This document shows, piece by piece, positions 39,680 to 47,762 of a DNA stretch of 64,000 nucleotides. The position numbers and the translations under genes are program-made. This DNA is from Actinomycetota bacterium (GTDB lineage: Bacteria > Actinomycetota > Thermoleophilia > Gaiellales > Gaiellaceae): the NCBI GenBank assembly GCA_004366385.1, contig SIRU01000062.1:1-64000 (forward strand). Direction: 5' to 3'. The notes under the pieces are model-generated. The model worked only from the letters and a program-made list of their open reading frames with translations. It made no database searches and was not told where the DNA came from. How positions within the stretch are numbered: position 1 is the stretch's first letter; every line of letters starts with the position of its first letter.

Positions 39680-39703
39680 GGCAGAGGACGAGCCTCGCCC
39701 TAC
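39676..39703. repeat. Family R element with GTAGGGC...GCCCTAC ends
   Basis: Seven-base arms GTAGGGC (39676-39682) and GCCCTAC (39697-39703) enclose GAGG...CCTC. The left arm carries the TAG of the SDR gene and the right arm carries the TAG (minus strand, 39702-39700) of the convergent DUF2304 gene. Confidence 0.75.
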
Positions 39704-40077
39704 GGCTCCGGGGGCTCCGCCTTCGGCTCGGCCTCCGCGCGGTGCAGCCGCTCCTCGAGGAGCGCGAGCCGCTGCGCGAGGACGGTGTTCTGGTCGGAGA
39801 GCCGCGAGAGCACGGTCGAGTAGTCGAGCAGGACCACGATGATGAAGAGCGTCGCGACGGCGAACAGGATCGCCGGCGGATAGCCGACGCCGAGCCAGCC
39901 CGCGATCGTGTTGAGCCCCTCGCGCCACACGGAGAGCACCAGCAGCACGAGGCCGGTCGCGAGCCACAGCAGCGCGTAGCGCTCCTTCAGGCGGCGGCCC
40001 CGGATCAGCTCGAGCACGACGAGGAGCAGGAGCACCGAGGCGAGCGACGCCGCGATCGAGACCCGGAGCGGGGTCAC
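39700..40077 (-). CDS. DUF2304 membrane protein
   Basis: A 125-residue protein with three membrane helices (about residues 5-22, 32-51 and 63-90) and a C-terminal coiled coil (LSDQNTVLAQRLALLEERLH). The segment GRRLKERYALLWLATGLVLL is the hallmark of DUF2304. These proteins commonly sit next to DPM1-like GT2 genes, as here with a 4-base overlap, and may help that enzyme at the membrane. GTG 40077 is used; an upstream start adds unsupported residues. Confidence 0.82.
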   Translation of the reverse strand: MTPLRVSIAASLASVLLLLVVLELIRGRRLKERYALLWLATGLVLLVLSVWREGLNTIAGWLGVGYPPAILFAVATLFIIVVLLDYSTVLSRLSDQNTVLAQRLALLEERLHRAEAEPKAEPPEP

Positions 40078-40814
40078 GTCCGGGCCTTCGCGTCCTCGGG
40101 AAGGGCGTACTTGCGGCACATGGCGACGAGGAGAGCCAGGGTGACCTTGAGCATGTAGTAGATCGACCGGACGAACGTGATCGACGACTGCCCGTGCTCG
40201 CGGTCGCGCATGCGGACGGGGACCTCCATCAGGCGCAGCCGGTGCTTGTGCACGAGGACGGTCGCCTCCACCTCCGGGTAGTCGTTCGGGTAGTCGCGCG
40301 CGAAGAGCTCGATGCCGTGGTGGTTGAGCGCCTGGAAGCCGGACGTCGTGTCGGTCACGCGCTGGCGCGTGAGCAGCGAGACGAGCTTGGCGAAGAACGC
40401 GATGCCGACCCGGCGCGCGAGCGCGGGTCGGTGCCCGGCCTCGCCGCTCTCGAAGGCGAAGCGCGACCCCGTGACGATGTCCGCCTCGTCGCGCTCGAGC
40501 GGGACGAGCAGCTTCGCGATCTCCCCCGGGTCGTGCTGGCCGTCGCCGTCGAGACGGACGGCGCGGTCGTAGCCGCGCGCGAGCGCGTACTGGAACCCGG
40601 TCTGCACCGCGCCTCCGATGCCCAGGTTGAACGGGAGCGACACGACCGCCGCGCCGTGCCGCGCTGCGGCCTCGGCCGTCCCGTCAGAGGAGCCGTCGTC
40701 GACGACGACGACGTCGAAGGACGGGTCGAACGCCCGGATGCCGTCCACCACGGCGCCGATGGCGGCGCTCTCGTTGCGGGCAGGCACGATCGCGATCGTC
40801 CGCACGGCGCTCAC
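40074..40814 (-). CDS. DPM1-like family 2 glycosyltransferase
   Basis: A 246-residue GT-A protein: TIAIVPARNESAAIGAVVDG, FDVVVVDDGSSDGTAEAAAR, NLGIGGAVQTGFQYALARGY, AVRLDGDGQHDPGEIAKLL (DxD), TGSRFAFESGEAGHRP and TDTTSGFQALNHHG. It is close to dolichol/polyprenyl-phosphate mannosyl or glucosyl synthases, which make lipid-linked donor sugars for GT-C enzymes such as 30179-32254. Coupled to DUF2304 and to the upstream methyltransferase by 4-base overlaps. Confidence 0.88.
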   Translation of the reverse strand: MSAVRTIAIVPARNESAAIGAVVDGIRAFDPSFDVVVVDDGSSDGTAEAAARHGAAVVSLPFNLGIGGAVQTGFQYALARGYDRAVRLDGDGQHDPGEIAKLLVPLERDEADIVTGSRFAFESGEAGHRPALARRVGIAFFAKLVSLLTRQRVTDTTSGFQALNHHGIELFARDYPNDYPEVEATVLVHKHRLRLMEVPVRMRDREHGQSSITFVRSIYYMLKVTLALLVAMCRKYALPEDAKART

Positions 40815-41500
40815 ATCACTCCCGAGGCGACGGCGGTCGACGGCTCGGCCGCGACGACGAACTGGTACGCGAAGAGCGGCGGGCGCACCCGGCCGACGGC
40901 GTGCGCGACCCGCTCGACGGCGTCCGTCCGCACGAGGGGCACCGGCACCGTGTAGTCGAGCACCGTGACCCGGTACCCCGCGCGCTCGAGCGTCTCCACG
41001 AGCGTGCGCCGCGTGAAGAGGTGCGTGTGCGTGCGGTCGAGGATCCCGCGCTCCGTGTAGCGCCAGCGACCGCCGAGCAGCGACAGGCGGATCGCCCAGT
41101 TCGCGACGTTCGGGGTCGAGAGCACGAGGCGCCCGTCGGGCCGCAGCAGCGGGCGCACGCGCGCGAGGAAGCGCTCGGGGTCGCGAAGGTGCTCGATCAG
41201 GTCGCCGCAGAGCACGACGTCGAAGGACGCGGGCTCGAAGGGCAGCTGCATCGTCTCGACGTCGCCGACGAGCACCTGCTCGCAGACGCTCCGCGCCTCC
41301 GCGGCCGCGGCTTCGTCGAGCTCGAGCCCGACCACCGTGCACCCGCGCTCGACGAGGGGCCGCGCGAGGTAGCCGCTCGAGCAGCCGACGTCGAGGACCC
41401 GCATCCCCGAGCCGACGAGGCCGAGCAGCTTGGCGTGGGCGCCGTGCGGCCGCTCGCTCAAGGCGACGTAGCCGGGTGTCGTGGGAGCGGGGTCTGACAT
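40811..41500 (-). CDS. Class I SAM-dependent methyltransferase
   Basis: A 229-residue protein: GMRVLDVGCSSGYLARPLVE (motif I), VGLELDEAAAAEARS, LPFEPASFDVVLCGDLIEHL and RPDGRLVLSTPNVANWAIRL. UbiE/Coq5-type fold; substrate likely a sugar or glycan in this cluster. It starts the methyltransferase-GT2-DUF2304 operon, in divergent orientation to the next gene. Confidence 0.85.
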   Translation of the reverse strand: MSDPAPTTPGYVALSERPHGAHAKLLGLVGSGMRVLDVGCSSGYLARPLVERGCTVVGLELDEAAAAEARSVCEQVLVGDVETMQLPFEPASFDVVLCGDLIEHLRDPERFLARVRPLLRPDGRLVLSTPNVANWAIRLSLLGGRWRYTERGILDRTHTHLFTRRTLVETLERAGYRVTVLDYTVPVPLVRTDAVERVAHAVGRVRPPLFAYQFVVAAEPSTAVASGVM

Positions 41501-41590
41501 GGGACGTCGTCGGTGAGAGTAGGCGAGCCGGGCCGGCGCCTGCCCGCCCTCGCCGTCACCTCGGGGAGATCCGCTGCGAGTATTCCGGCC

Positions 41591-42616
41591 GTGCCGAGCC
41601 TGGCGGTGATCGTGGTCACCTACAACCATGCCGACGCGATCGGCCGTCCACTCGCCGCGCTCGCCGACGAGCTGCGGGACGAGGACGAGCTGATCGTCGT
41701 CGACAACGCCTCCTCCGACGGCACGCCAGCCGTCGTCGCGGAGTTGGCGCCGGCCGCGACGCTCCTCGAGGCGGCCGCGAACCTCGGCTTCCCGGCCGCC
41801 TGCAACCTGGGAGCGGGAGCGGCGCGCGCCGACCTCCTCTGCTTCCTCAATCCCGACGCCGTGCCCGAGCCCGGCTTCCGCGACGCGATCGAGCGGCCTG
41901 CGCTCGACGGCTCCGGCTGGACGGCGTGGCAGGCGCTCGTCGCGTCGGACGGCGGAGAGCGCGTGAGCTCGGCCGGCGGCGTGCTGCACTTCAGCGGCGT
42001 CGCCTGGGCCGGGGCGGCCGGCCGGCCGCGCGGCGCGACGGTCGAGCGGGTCGGCTTCCTGAGCGGCGCCTGCCTCGCCGTCGGGCGCGAGCGCTTCCTC
42101 CAGCTCGGCGGCTTCGCCGGCGACTACTTCCTCTACCACGAGGACGTCGACCTCTCGCTGCGCGTGCTGCTCGCCGGCGGCTCGATCGGCGTGTGCGCGG
42201 ACGCCGTGGTCGACCACGACTACGACTTCGACAAGGGCCCCGCGAAGTGGCGCCACCTCGAGCGCAACCGCTGGGCGACGATCGTGAGGACGTACCCGGC
42301 GCCGCTGCTCCTCCTGCTCGCGCCGGCACTCGTCCTCGTCGAGCTCGCCGTGCTGGCGGCGGCGATCCACGGCGGCTGGTGGCGGCAGAAGCTGCTCGCC
42401 GGCGGCGACTGCGTGCGGCGGCTCCCGGCCTGGGCCCGGGAGCGCCGCCGGATCCAGCAGGCCCGCGCGATCTCGTCGTCGCGCTTCGCGGGCGGCATGG
42501 TCGCGACGCTCGATTCCGAGTTCGTCGGCGCCGCGGCCCGCTCGCCGCTCGTGTCGGCGCCGCTGCGCGCGTACTGGCGGGCCGTCCGGGCCCTCCTCGC
42601 CCTGGGCAGCTCGTAG
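41591..42616 (+). CDS. Family 2 glycosyltransferase
   Basis: A 341-residue protein from GTG 41591, right before VPSLAVIVVTYNHADAIGRP; upstream ATG 41513 adds an unrelated stretch. Motifs: ELIVVDNASSDGTPAVV, FLNPDAVPEPGFRDAIERPA, GACLAVGRERFLQLGGFAGD and YHEDVDLSLRVLLAGGSIGV (ED-x-D). C-terminal two membrane segments (LLLLLAPALVLVELAVLAAA). WbbL-like rhamnosyltransferase branch. It converges with the sugar transferase gene; 15 bases separate the stops. Confidence 0.85.
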   Translation: MPSLAVIVVTYNHADAIGRPLAALADELRDEDELIVVDNASSDGTPAVVAELAPAATLLEAAANLGFPAACNLGAGAARADLLCFLNPDAVPEPGFRDAIERPALDGSGWTAWQALVASDGGERVSSAGGVLHFSGVAWAGAAGRPRGATVERVGFLSGACLAVGRERFLQLGGFAGDYFLYHEDVDLSLRVLLAGGSIGVCADAVVDHDYDFDKGPAKWRHLERNRWATIVRTYPAPLLLLLAPALVLVELAVLAAAIHGGWWRQKLLAGGDCVRRLPAWARERRRIQQARAISSSRFAGGMVATLDSEFVGAAARSPLVSAPLRAYWRAVRALLALGSS

Positions 42617-42631
42617 GGGGGCTGCCTCGGC

Positions 42632-44140
42632 CTAGTACGCCCCGCGCCCGGTCAGAACCGCCGGGATCGTCCGCGCGATGATCGTGACGTCGAGCCAGAT
42701 CGACCAGTTCTCGATGTACGTGAAGTCGAGCCGCACGAGGTCGTCGAAGTCGAGGCCGGAGCGGCCGGAGATCTGCCACAGGCCGGTCATCCCCGGGAGC
42801 ACCGCGTACCGCGCGCGGTGCCACTCCTCGAGCAGCTCGTAGTCGCGGAGCGGGAGCGGGCGGGGGCCGACGAGGCTCATCTCGCCCTTGAGCACGTTGA
42901 CGATCTGCGGGAACTCGTCGAGCGAGAGCCGCCGCAGCACGCGCCCGACGCGCGTCACGCGCGGGTCGTCCTTGATCTTGAAGAGCGCGCCCTCCGCCTC
43001 GTTCGCGTCCTCGAGCTCGGCCTGGAGCGCGAGCGCGTCCGCGACCATCGTCCGGAACTTCAGCATCCCGAACTCCTTCTCCCCGACGCCGATCCGGCGG
43101 TCGACGAAGAGCACCGGGCCGCGCGAGTCGAGCTTCACCGCGAGCGCGATCAGCAGCCAGACCGGGAGCAGCAGGACGGCGACGAGCGCACTGACGACGA
43201 CGTCGAACGCGCGCTTCAGCGCCCACTCCCAGCCGCGGAGGACGGGCGGGCGGAGCTCGAAGAGCGGGATGCCCGGTACCGGGACGTACTCGCCGCGCTG
43301 CACGAGGATCTCGGTCGTGTCGGGGGCGAGTCGCACCTTGATCCCCTGCCTGTGCGCCTGCTCGACGATGTCGAAGACGTCGCGCTCCTCGAGCTGCGCC
43401 TCGGCGAGGATGATCTCGTCCGGCCGCACGCGCTCGAGGACGGCGGGGAGCTCCTCGCGCGAGCCGAGGCGGCGCAGGCCGCCCGCGCCCTCGGTCGCGA
43501 CGGCGCCCACGAACTCGTAGCCGAGGCCGCCGCGCACCGCCGCGAGCGACGCGCGCAACCGCCTGAGCCCCTCCCCCTCGCCGACGAGCACCACACGGCG
43601 CCGCATGCCCACGGCCCGCATCAGCTCGAGCGTCATCGAGTCGTAGGCGACGCGGAGGAGCCCGATCGTGATCGCGCACGTGACGACCGCGGTCGGGATC
43701 AGCCCCGAGGTCGTGAAGTCGTAGTCCGTCCCCAGGCCGAACGCGAGCACGACGAGGGCGACGACGATGAGCGAGGAGAGAATGCGGCCTGCGCCCGGGC
43801 GGCGGTCTCGCTGGCGGTAGAGCCCGGCCTGCGCGAAGACGAGGATCGTGATCGGCGCGACGAAGTCGAGCCACTCGCGCGGTCCCTCGCGCCAGAGCAG
43901 GCCCCAGAGGATGGTTCCCTGGCCGCGGAGCGCCTCGCGGATCACGAGCGCGAAGTAGATCCCGAGCGCGAGCCCGGCGATGTCCAGCACGAGGAGCGCG
44001 CAGACCGACAGCGTCCGCCGCCCGACGTTCAGCGCGTTGCTGCGGGAAAGCAGGTAGAGGCGCGACGCGCGGACGTCGCCGCCGGCTCCCGGCGAGGCGA
44101 GCGGCGGACGCGAGCCGGCGGGCGGAGCTGCCTTCGACAC
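42632..44140 (-). CDS. Polyprenyl-phosphate sugar-1-phosphate transferase, long (WbaP/WcaJ-like) form
   Basis: A 502-residue protein. The N-terminal part has five membrane helices and a CoA-binding-like Rossmann domain (RRRVVLVGEGEGLRRLRASL). The C-terminal catalytic domain has LKRAFDVVVSALVAVLLLPV, GPVLFVDRRIGVGEKEFGML, KFRTMV, RVTRVGRVLRRLSLDEFPQI, VLKGEMSLVGPRPLPLRDYE and PGMTGLWQISGRSGLDFDDL. It starts glycan synthesis by putting a hexose-1-phosphate on undecaprenyl phosphate. A second, short initiating enzyme is at 50689-51267. TACGAT lies 6 nt before GTG 44140. Confidence 0.93.
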   Translation of the reverse strand: MSKAAPPAGSRPPLASPGAGGDVRASRLYLLSRSNALNVGRRTLSVCALLVLDIAGLALGIYFALVIREALRGQGTILWGLLWREGPREWLDFVAPITILVFAQAGLYRQRDRRPGAGRILSSLIVVALVVLAFGLGTDYDFTTSGLIPTAVVTCAITIGLLRVAYDSMTLELMRAVGMRRRVVLVGEGEGLRRLRASLAAVRGGLGYEFVGAVATEGAGGLRRLGSREELPAVLERVRPDEIILAEAQLEERDVFDIVEQAHRQGIKVRLAPDTTEILVQRGEYVPVPGIPLFELRPPVLRGWEWALKRAFDVVVSALVAVLLLPVWLLIALAVKLDSRGPVLFVDRRIGVGEKEFGMLKFRTMVADALALQAELEDANEAEGALFKIKDDPRVTRVGRVLRRLSLDEFPQIVNVLKGEMSLVGPRPLPLRDYELLEEWHRARYAVLPGMTGLWQISGRSGLDFDDLVRLDFTYIENWSIWLDVTIIARTIPAVLTGRGAY

Positions 44141-44146
44141 GCCGTG

Positions 44147-44152
44147 ATCGTA
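44147..44152 (-). promoter_or_regulatory. -10-like hexamer TACGAT for the long sugar transferase
   Basis: The hexamer ends 6 nt before GTG 44140. Confidence 0.4.
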
Positions 44153-44195
44153 GAACGCGCGACGGCGCTGGGCCGAGCCGGCGGCGCGGGCCGTC

Positions 44196-44201
44196 TAGAG
44201 T
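44196..44201 (+). promoter_or_regulatory. -10-like hexamer TAGAGT for the ligase/polymerase gene
   Basis: The hexamer lies 9 nt before ATG 44211, divergent from the TACGAT at 44147-44152. Confidence 0.45.
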
Positions 44202-44210
44202 CCTCGTCCG

Positions 44211-45572
44211 ATGAGGCTCCGCCGCGTGTTGGCCCGCGAGTCGCTCGGCGCGCTCGTCCTCGCGCTCGCGATCCCGCTGCTCTTCCTCGACGAGAGCCAC
44301 CAGCCGGCGCTCGTCGTGGACGTCGGCTCCACGGACGTCCACGCGCGCCTCTCCGACGCCGCGGTCGTCGCGGTCCTGATCGCTGCGCTGATCGCCGCCG
44401 CGCTCCAGGGCGGCTGGCGCCTGACGGCGGCCCGGATCATCTGGATCCCGGGAGTCGCCCTGCTGCTGTGGCTCGGCTTCCAGGCGTTCCGACCGGCCGC
44501 GTACGAGGGAGCACAGTTCGCGCCCAACGTGGTGGCCTACGTCGAGCTGATCGAGTACGCCCTCCTGGCCGTCGCGGTGCCGCTCCTCGTCCGGCGCGCG
44601 CTCGACCTCTCGATCGTCGTGGGAGGCTTCGTCCTCTGGTCGCTCGCCGCGACCTCGGTCGCGGTCGCGCAACTCCTCGGCGCGGGCATCCTCGGCGCGG
44701 GAGCGATCGGAGGGCGGCAGCCGTCCTTCCTCACCGTGCACGACCTCGCGGCGCTCAGCGCGCTCGCGCTCGGCATCGCGGTGGCGGGGATCCTCGCGAC
44801 GCCGAAGCGCGTCCCGGCGTCCGCGCTCTTCCCGGTCGCGCTCGTCGCGGGAGCGCTCGGGCTCGTGCTCGCGGGGTCGTTCGGCGCGCTCGCGGGCTTC
44901 GCGGCCGGCGTGCTCGGCGCGATGGCGGCCGCCCGGGGCCGGCTCGCGCCCTCGGGCCAGTCCGGCCGCCGGCTGGTCGCGCTCCTGGTGCTCGTCGCGT
45001 TCGTCACGGTGGGGACGACCGCCGTCCGCGCGGGCTGGGTCGAGCGCGCGCTCGACGCTACCGGGATCGCAGAGGAGGCCGGCGCCGAGGCCGAGCCGGA
45101 GCAACGGCGCGAGGTCGTCACGTACCTCGGGCTCCGCACGTTCCAGGATCATCCGGTCCTCGGCGTGGGGTGGCTGCGCTCGAGCAGCTTCGAGGTCGTC
45201 GAGCCGTACCTGGCCGACGCGCGCGCACGCTACGCCGACGCCCCCGAGGAAGCCTTCCCGACCGCCGAGCGGGAGCTGCCGCCGCGGAGCCTGTACGTCC
45301 AGCTGCTCGCCGAGGCGGGCGCGCTCGGCCTCCTCCTCCTCGTGGGGCTCGGTGCAGGCGGGCTCGTGCTCTGCTGGCGGACCGCCGCCTTCGCCTCGAG
45401 CCCGTGGGCGGCGGGAGCGGGCCTCGCGATGATCTGCGCCCTCCTCACACTCTCCGGGGAGTGGGCGCTGTCCGGCCTCGTGCCGGGGAGCCCGCTCCAG
45501 TCGGCGACGGCGATAGCGCTCGGCCTGGCGGCGGCGGGGGCGGCGACGGTCGAGGAGGAGAGCGGAGGGTGA
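44211..45572 (+). CDS. O-antigen ligase/polymerase-like membrane protein
   Basis: A 453-residue protein with 10-12 membrane helices. A large outer loop near residues 290-370 carries EVVTYLGLRTFQDHPVLGVG and ELPPRSLYVQLLAEAGALGL, the H/P-L-G-x-G and S/NxYLxLLxExG pattern of Wzy/WaaL proteins. It would polymerise repeat units or attach a glycan to its carrier. A second such protein is at 56562-57944. Confidence 0.85.
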   Translation: MRLRRVLARESLGALVLALAIPLLFLDESHQPALVVDVGSTDVHARLSDAAVVAVLIAALIAAALQGGWRLTAARIIWIPGVALLLWLGFQAFRPAAYEGAQFAPNVVAYVELIEYALLAVAVPLLVRRALDLSIVVGGFVLWSLAATSVAVAQLLGAGILGAGAIGGRQPSFLTVHDLAALSALALGIAVAGILATPKRVPASALFPVALVAGALGLVLAGSFGALAGFAAGVLGAMAAARGRLAPSGQSGRRLVALLVLVAFVTVGTTAVRAGWVERALDATGIAEEAGAEAEPEQRREVVTYLGLRTFQDHPVLGVGWLRSSSFEVVEPYLADARARYADAPEEAFPTAERELPPRSLYVQLLAEAGALGLLLLVGLGAGGLVLCWRTAAFASSPWAAGAGLAMICALLTLSGEWALSGLVPGSPLQSATAIALGLAAAGAATVEEESGG

Positions 45573-45611
45573 ACTCGCGGCCGCGCGCGGCCGCCCGAGA
45601 GAGGAGACGAC

Positions 45612-46013
45612 ATGGCACACGCATTCGGGACGATCGACGAGCTGGGCGAGGAGTACGGCTTCCGGAAGGTCCGGGTTCCGCTCGGCGTGACGGCGTTCGG
45701 CGTGAACGCGATCGTGTACCCGCCCGGCTTCGAGGGCTTCCACCACTACCACGACACGCAGGACGAGCTCTACTTCGTGCACTCGGGCGAGGCGCGCTTC
45801 GAGGTCGACGGGGAGGAGCGCGTGCTCGGTGCGGGCGGGCTCTGCCACGTCGAGTCGACGACCCCGCGGAGGGTGTCGAACGCGAGCGAGAGGGACGACC
45901 TCGTCCTGCTCGTCGTGGGAGGGAGCGGCGGCTACGTCGAGCGCGACGGGCACATGGTCGACGAGGCCGACAGCACGCGGCGCGCCTCGTTCGGGACCTC
46001 GGGAGGCTCGTAG
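45612..46013 (+). CDS. Small cupin-domain protein
   Basis: A 133-residue single cupin: GFEGFHHYHDTQDELYFVHS (motif 1, HxHx4-5E) and LCHVESTTPRRVSNAS (motif 2). It could bind a metal and act as a sugar epimerase/isomerase or a sensor; the substrate is unknown. A good SD (GAGAGGAG) lies 6 nt before ATG. The stop TAG belongs to a family R palindrome. Confidence 0.8.
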   Translation: MAHAFGTIDELGEEYGFRKVRVPLGVTAFGVNAIVYPPGFEGFHHYHDTQDELYFVHSGEARFEVDGEERVLGAGGLCHVESTTPRRVSNASERDDLVLLVVGGSGGYVERDGHMVDEADSTRRASFGTSGGS

Positions 46014-46041
46014 GGCGAGGCGCGCCTCGCCCGGTCGCTAC
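46010..46041. repeat. Family R palindrome with GTAG...CTAC ends
   Basis: The perfect 20-bp palindrome GGGCGAGGCGCGCCTCGCCC lies at 46013-46032. The left GTAG gives the stop of the cupin gene (46011-46013), and CTA at 46038-46040 gives the stop of the convergent UXS gene. Confidence 0.8.
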
Positions 46042-46979
46042 GACGCGACCCTGGCCTCGTGCCGGAGCGAGGCGATCGTACGGCGCAGGCCGTCCTCGAG
46101 CGCGACCTCCGGCTCCCAGCCGAGGAGCTGCTTCGCGCGCGTGACGTCCGGCTGCCGGACCTGCGGGTCGTCGACGGGGAGCGCCTCGAACACGATCTCG
46201 CTCGTCGAGCCCGTGAGGCGGATGATCGTCTCGGCCAGCTCGAGCAGCGTCTTCTCGTCCGGGTTGCCCAGGTTCACGGGCAGGTGCTCGCTGGACTCCG
46301 CGAGCAGGATGATCCCGCGGATCAGGTCGTCGACGTGGCAGAAGCTCCGCGTCTGCGAGCCGTCGCCGAAGACGGTCAGGGGCTTGGACGCGAGCGCCTG
46401 GCGCAGGAAGGTGGGGATCGCGCGGCCGTCGTAGGAGCGCATCCGAGGGCCGTACGTATTGAAGATGCGGACGATCGCGGAGTCGACTCCCTGCTGCGAG
46501 TGGTACGCCATCGTCAGCGCCTCGGCGTAGCGCTTCGCCTCGTCGTACACCCCGCGCGGCCCGATCGGGTTCACGTGCCCCCAGTACGTCTCCGGCTGCG
46601 GGTGCACCTGCGGGTCGCCGTACACCTCGCTCGTCGACGCGAGCACGAAGCGCGCGCGCTTCCACTTCGCGAGCCCGACCGCGTGGTGCGTCCCGTACGA
46701 CCCCGTCTTCAGCGAGTGCAGCGGCATGCGCAGGTAGTCGACGGGGCTCGCGAGCGCCGCGAGGTGGTAGACGACGTCCACCGGCTCGTCGATCGCGATC
46801 GGCTCGATCACGTCGTGGTTCAGGAACGTGAAGGCGTCGTCGCGCAGGTGGTCGATGTTCTCGAGCGTCGAGACGACGAGATTGTCGATGCAGATCACGC
46901 GCTGCCCGCGCCCGAGCAGCGCCTCGCAGAGGTGTGAGCCGAGGAAGCCGGCTCCGCCCGTCACGACCGACGTGAGCAT
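46038..46979 (-). CDS. UDP-glucuronate decarboxylase (UDP-xylose synthase)
   Basis: A 313-residue extended [121 protein letters not shown] (YxxxK) and [16 protein letters not shown]. These are characteristic of UXS, which makes UDP-xylose from UDP-glucuronate. It supplies pentose for the surface glycan. TAGCAT lies 6 nt before ATG. Confidence 0.92.
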   Translation of the reverse strand: MLTSVVTGGAGFLGSHLCEALLGRGQRVICIDNLVVSTLENIDHLRDDAFTFLNHDVIEPIAIDEPVDVVYHLAALASPVDYLRMPLHSLKTGSYGTHHAVGLAKWKRARFVLASTSEVYGDPQVHPQPETYWGHVNPIGPRGVYDEAKRYAEALTMAYHSQQGVDSAIVRIFNTYGPRMRSYDGRAIPTFLRQALASKPLTVFGDGSQTRSFCHVDDLIRGIILLAESSEHLPVNLGNPDEKTLLELAETIIRLTGSTSEIVFEALPVDDPQVRQPDVTRAKQLLGWEPEVALEDGLRRTIASLRHEARVAS

Positions 46980-46985
46980 GGTCGG

Positions 46986-46991
46986 ATGCTA
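46986..46991 (-). promoter_or_regulatory. -10-like hexamer TAGCAT for the UXS gene
   Basis: The hexamer ends 6 nt before ATG 46979 and overlaps the gap to the upstream gene's stop. Confidence 0.45.
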
Positions 46992-46992
46992 C

Positions 46993-47724
46993 TCAGTCGG
47001 GTGGGACGGGCCAGGGGTAGAAGGCGAGGTGGAGCAGCAGGATCACGAGCAGCGCGGCGACGAGGCCGGCGACCAGCTGGAGGCGGCGGCCGAGGAAGCT
47101 GATCGTGAAGAAGAGGTTCGTGAACGGGAAGTCCCTCCGGAAGAAGTACGCGGAGAGGTTGGGGATCACGATCCAGAAGATGGCGATGAGCGAGTAGAGG
47201 ACGTAGCCGACGACGTACCGGTCGTCGCTCCTCGACGCGAGGAGGCTACCGGCGACGACGGCCACGGTGGCAAACGCGAAGTAGGGGACGACCGGCCACT
47301 GCCGTCGCTCGCCGCCCGTCGCCGGCACGCCGCCTCCACGGAGCTCTTCGAACGGCACGTCCTGCTTCGCGAGGCGGCCTTCGGGCGTGCGCCCGAAGGC
47401 CTGGAGGTCGGCCTGCACGACGGTGTCGCCGATCTCCCGCACCCGGAAGATCGAGTAGCCGCCCATCACGATCACCGCCACCGGCAGGAGGGCGACCACC
47501 GGCCAGAGCTCCTGGAGGTGGCCGATCGTGGTCGAGATCGTCGGCCAGTAGAAGTCGTCCCCTGCGATCGCCGCCCAGATCTCCGGCACGCCGACGACGA
47601 CACCCATCGCGCTCCACACGGCGTACCCCCACGCCTCGCTGCGCGACACGTTGGCGAACCGCTCGGCGAGCGCGCGCCGCACCCGCCCCGGGACGAGCTT
47701 CCACAGCCGGCGCAGCGACGACAT
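46993..47724 (-). CDS. Hypothetical membrane protein
   Basis: A 243-residue protein with about five membrane helices (SEAWGYAVWSAMGVVVGVPE, LWPVVALLPVAVIVMGGYSI, FAFATVAVVAGSLLA, YVLYSLIAIFWIVIPNLSAY, LQLVAGLVAALLVILLLHLA) and a cytosolic loop with FGRTPEGRLAKQDVPFEELR. No family recognised. TAGCGT lies 7 nt before ATG 47724, so it is transcribed separately from the GT2 behind it. Confidence 0.6.
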   Translation of the reverse strand: MSSLRRLWKLVPGRVRRALAERFANVSRSEAWGYAVWSAMGVVVGVPEIWAAIAGDDFYWPTISTTIGHLQELWPVVALLPVAVIVMGGYSIFRVREIGDTVVQADLQAFGRTPEGRLAKQDVPFEELRGGGVPATGGERRQWPVVPYFAFATVAVVAGSLLASRSDDRYVVGYVLYSLIAIFWIVIPNLSAYFFRRDFPFTNLFFTISFLGRRLQLVAGLVAALLVILLLHLAFYPWPVPPD

Positions 47725-47731
47725 GCGGAGG

Positions 47732-47737
47732 ACGCTA
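47732..47737 (-). promoter_or_regulatory. -10-like hexamer TAGCGT for the membrane protein gene
   Basis: The hexamer ends 7 nt before ATG 47724. Confidence 0.4.
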
Positions 47738-47762
47738 CGCCTGGGGTCGGACCGCTCGGCGC

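Noticed and set aside
42613-42638. Another family R element between the GT2 and sugar transferase stops
   Set aside because: It has GTAGGGG and CTAGTAC edges but lacks the GGCGAGGC/GCCTCGCC core, so membership is too weak.
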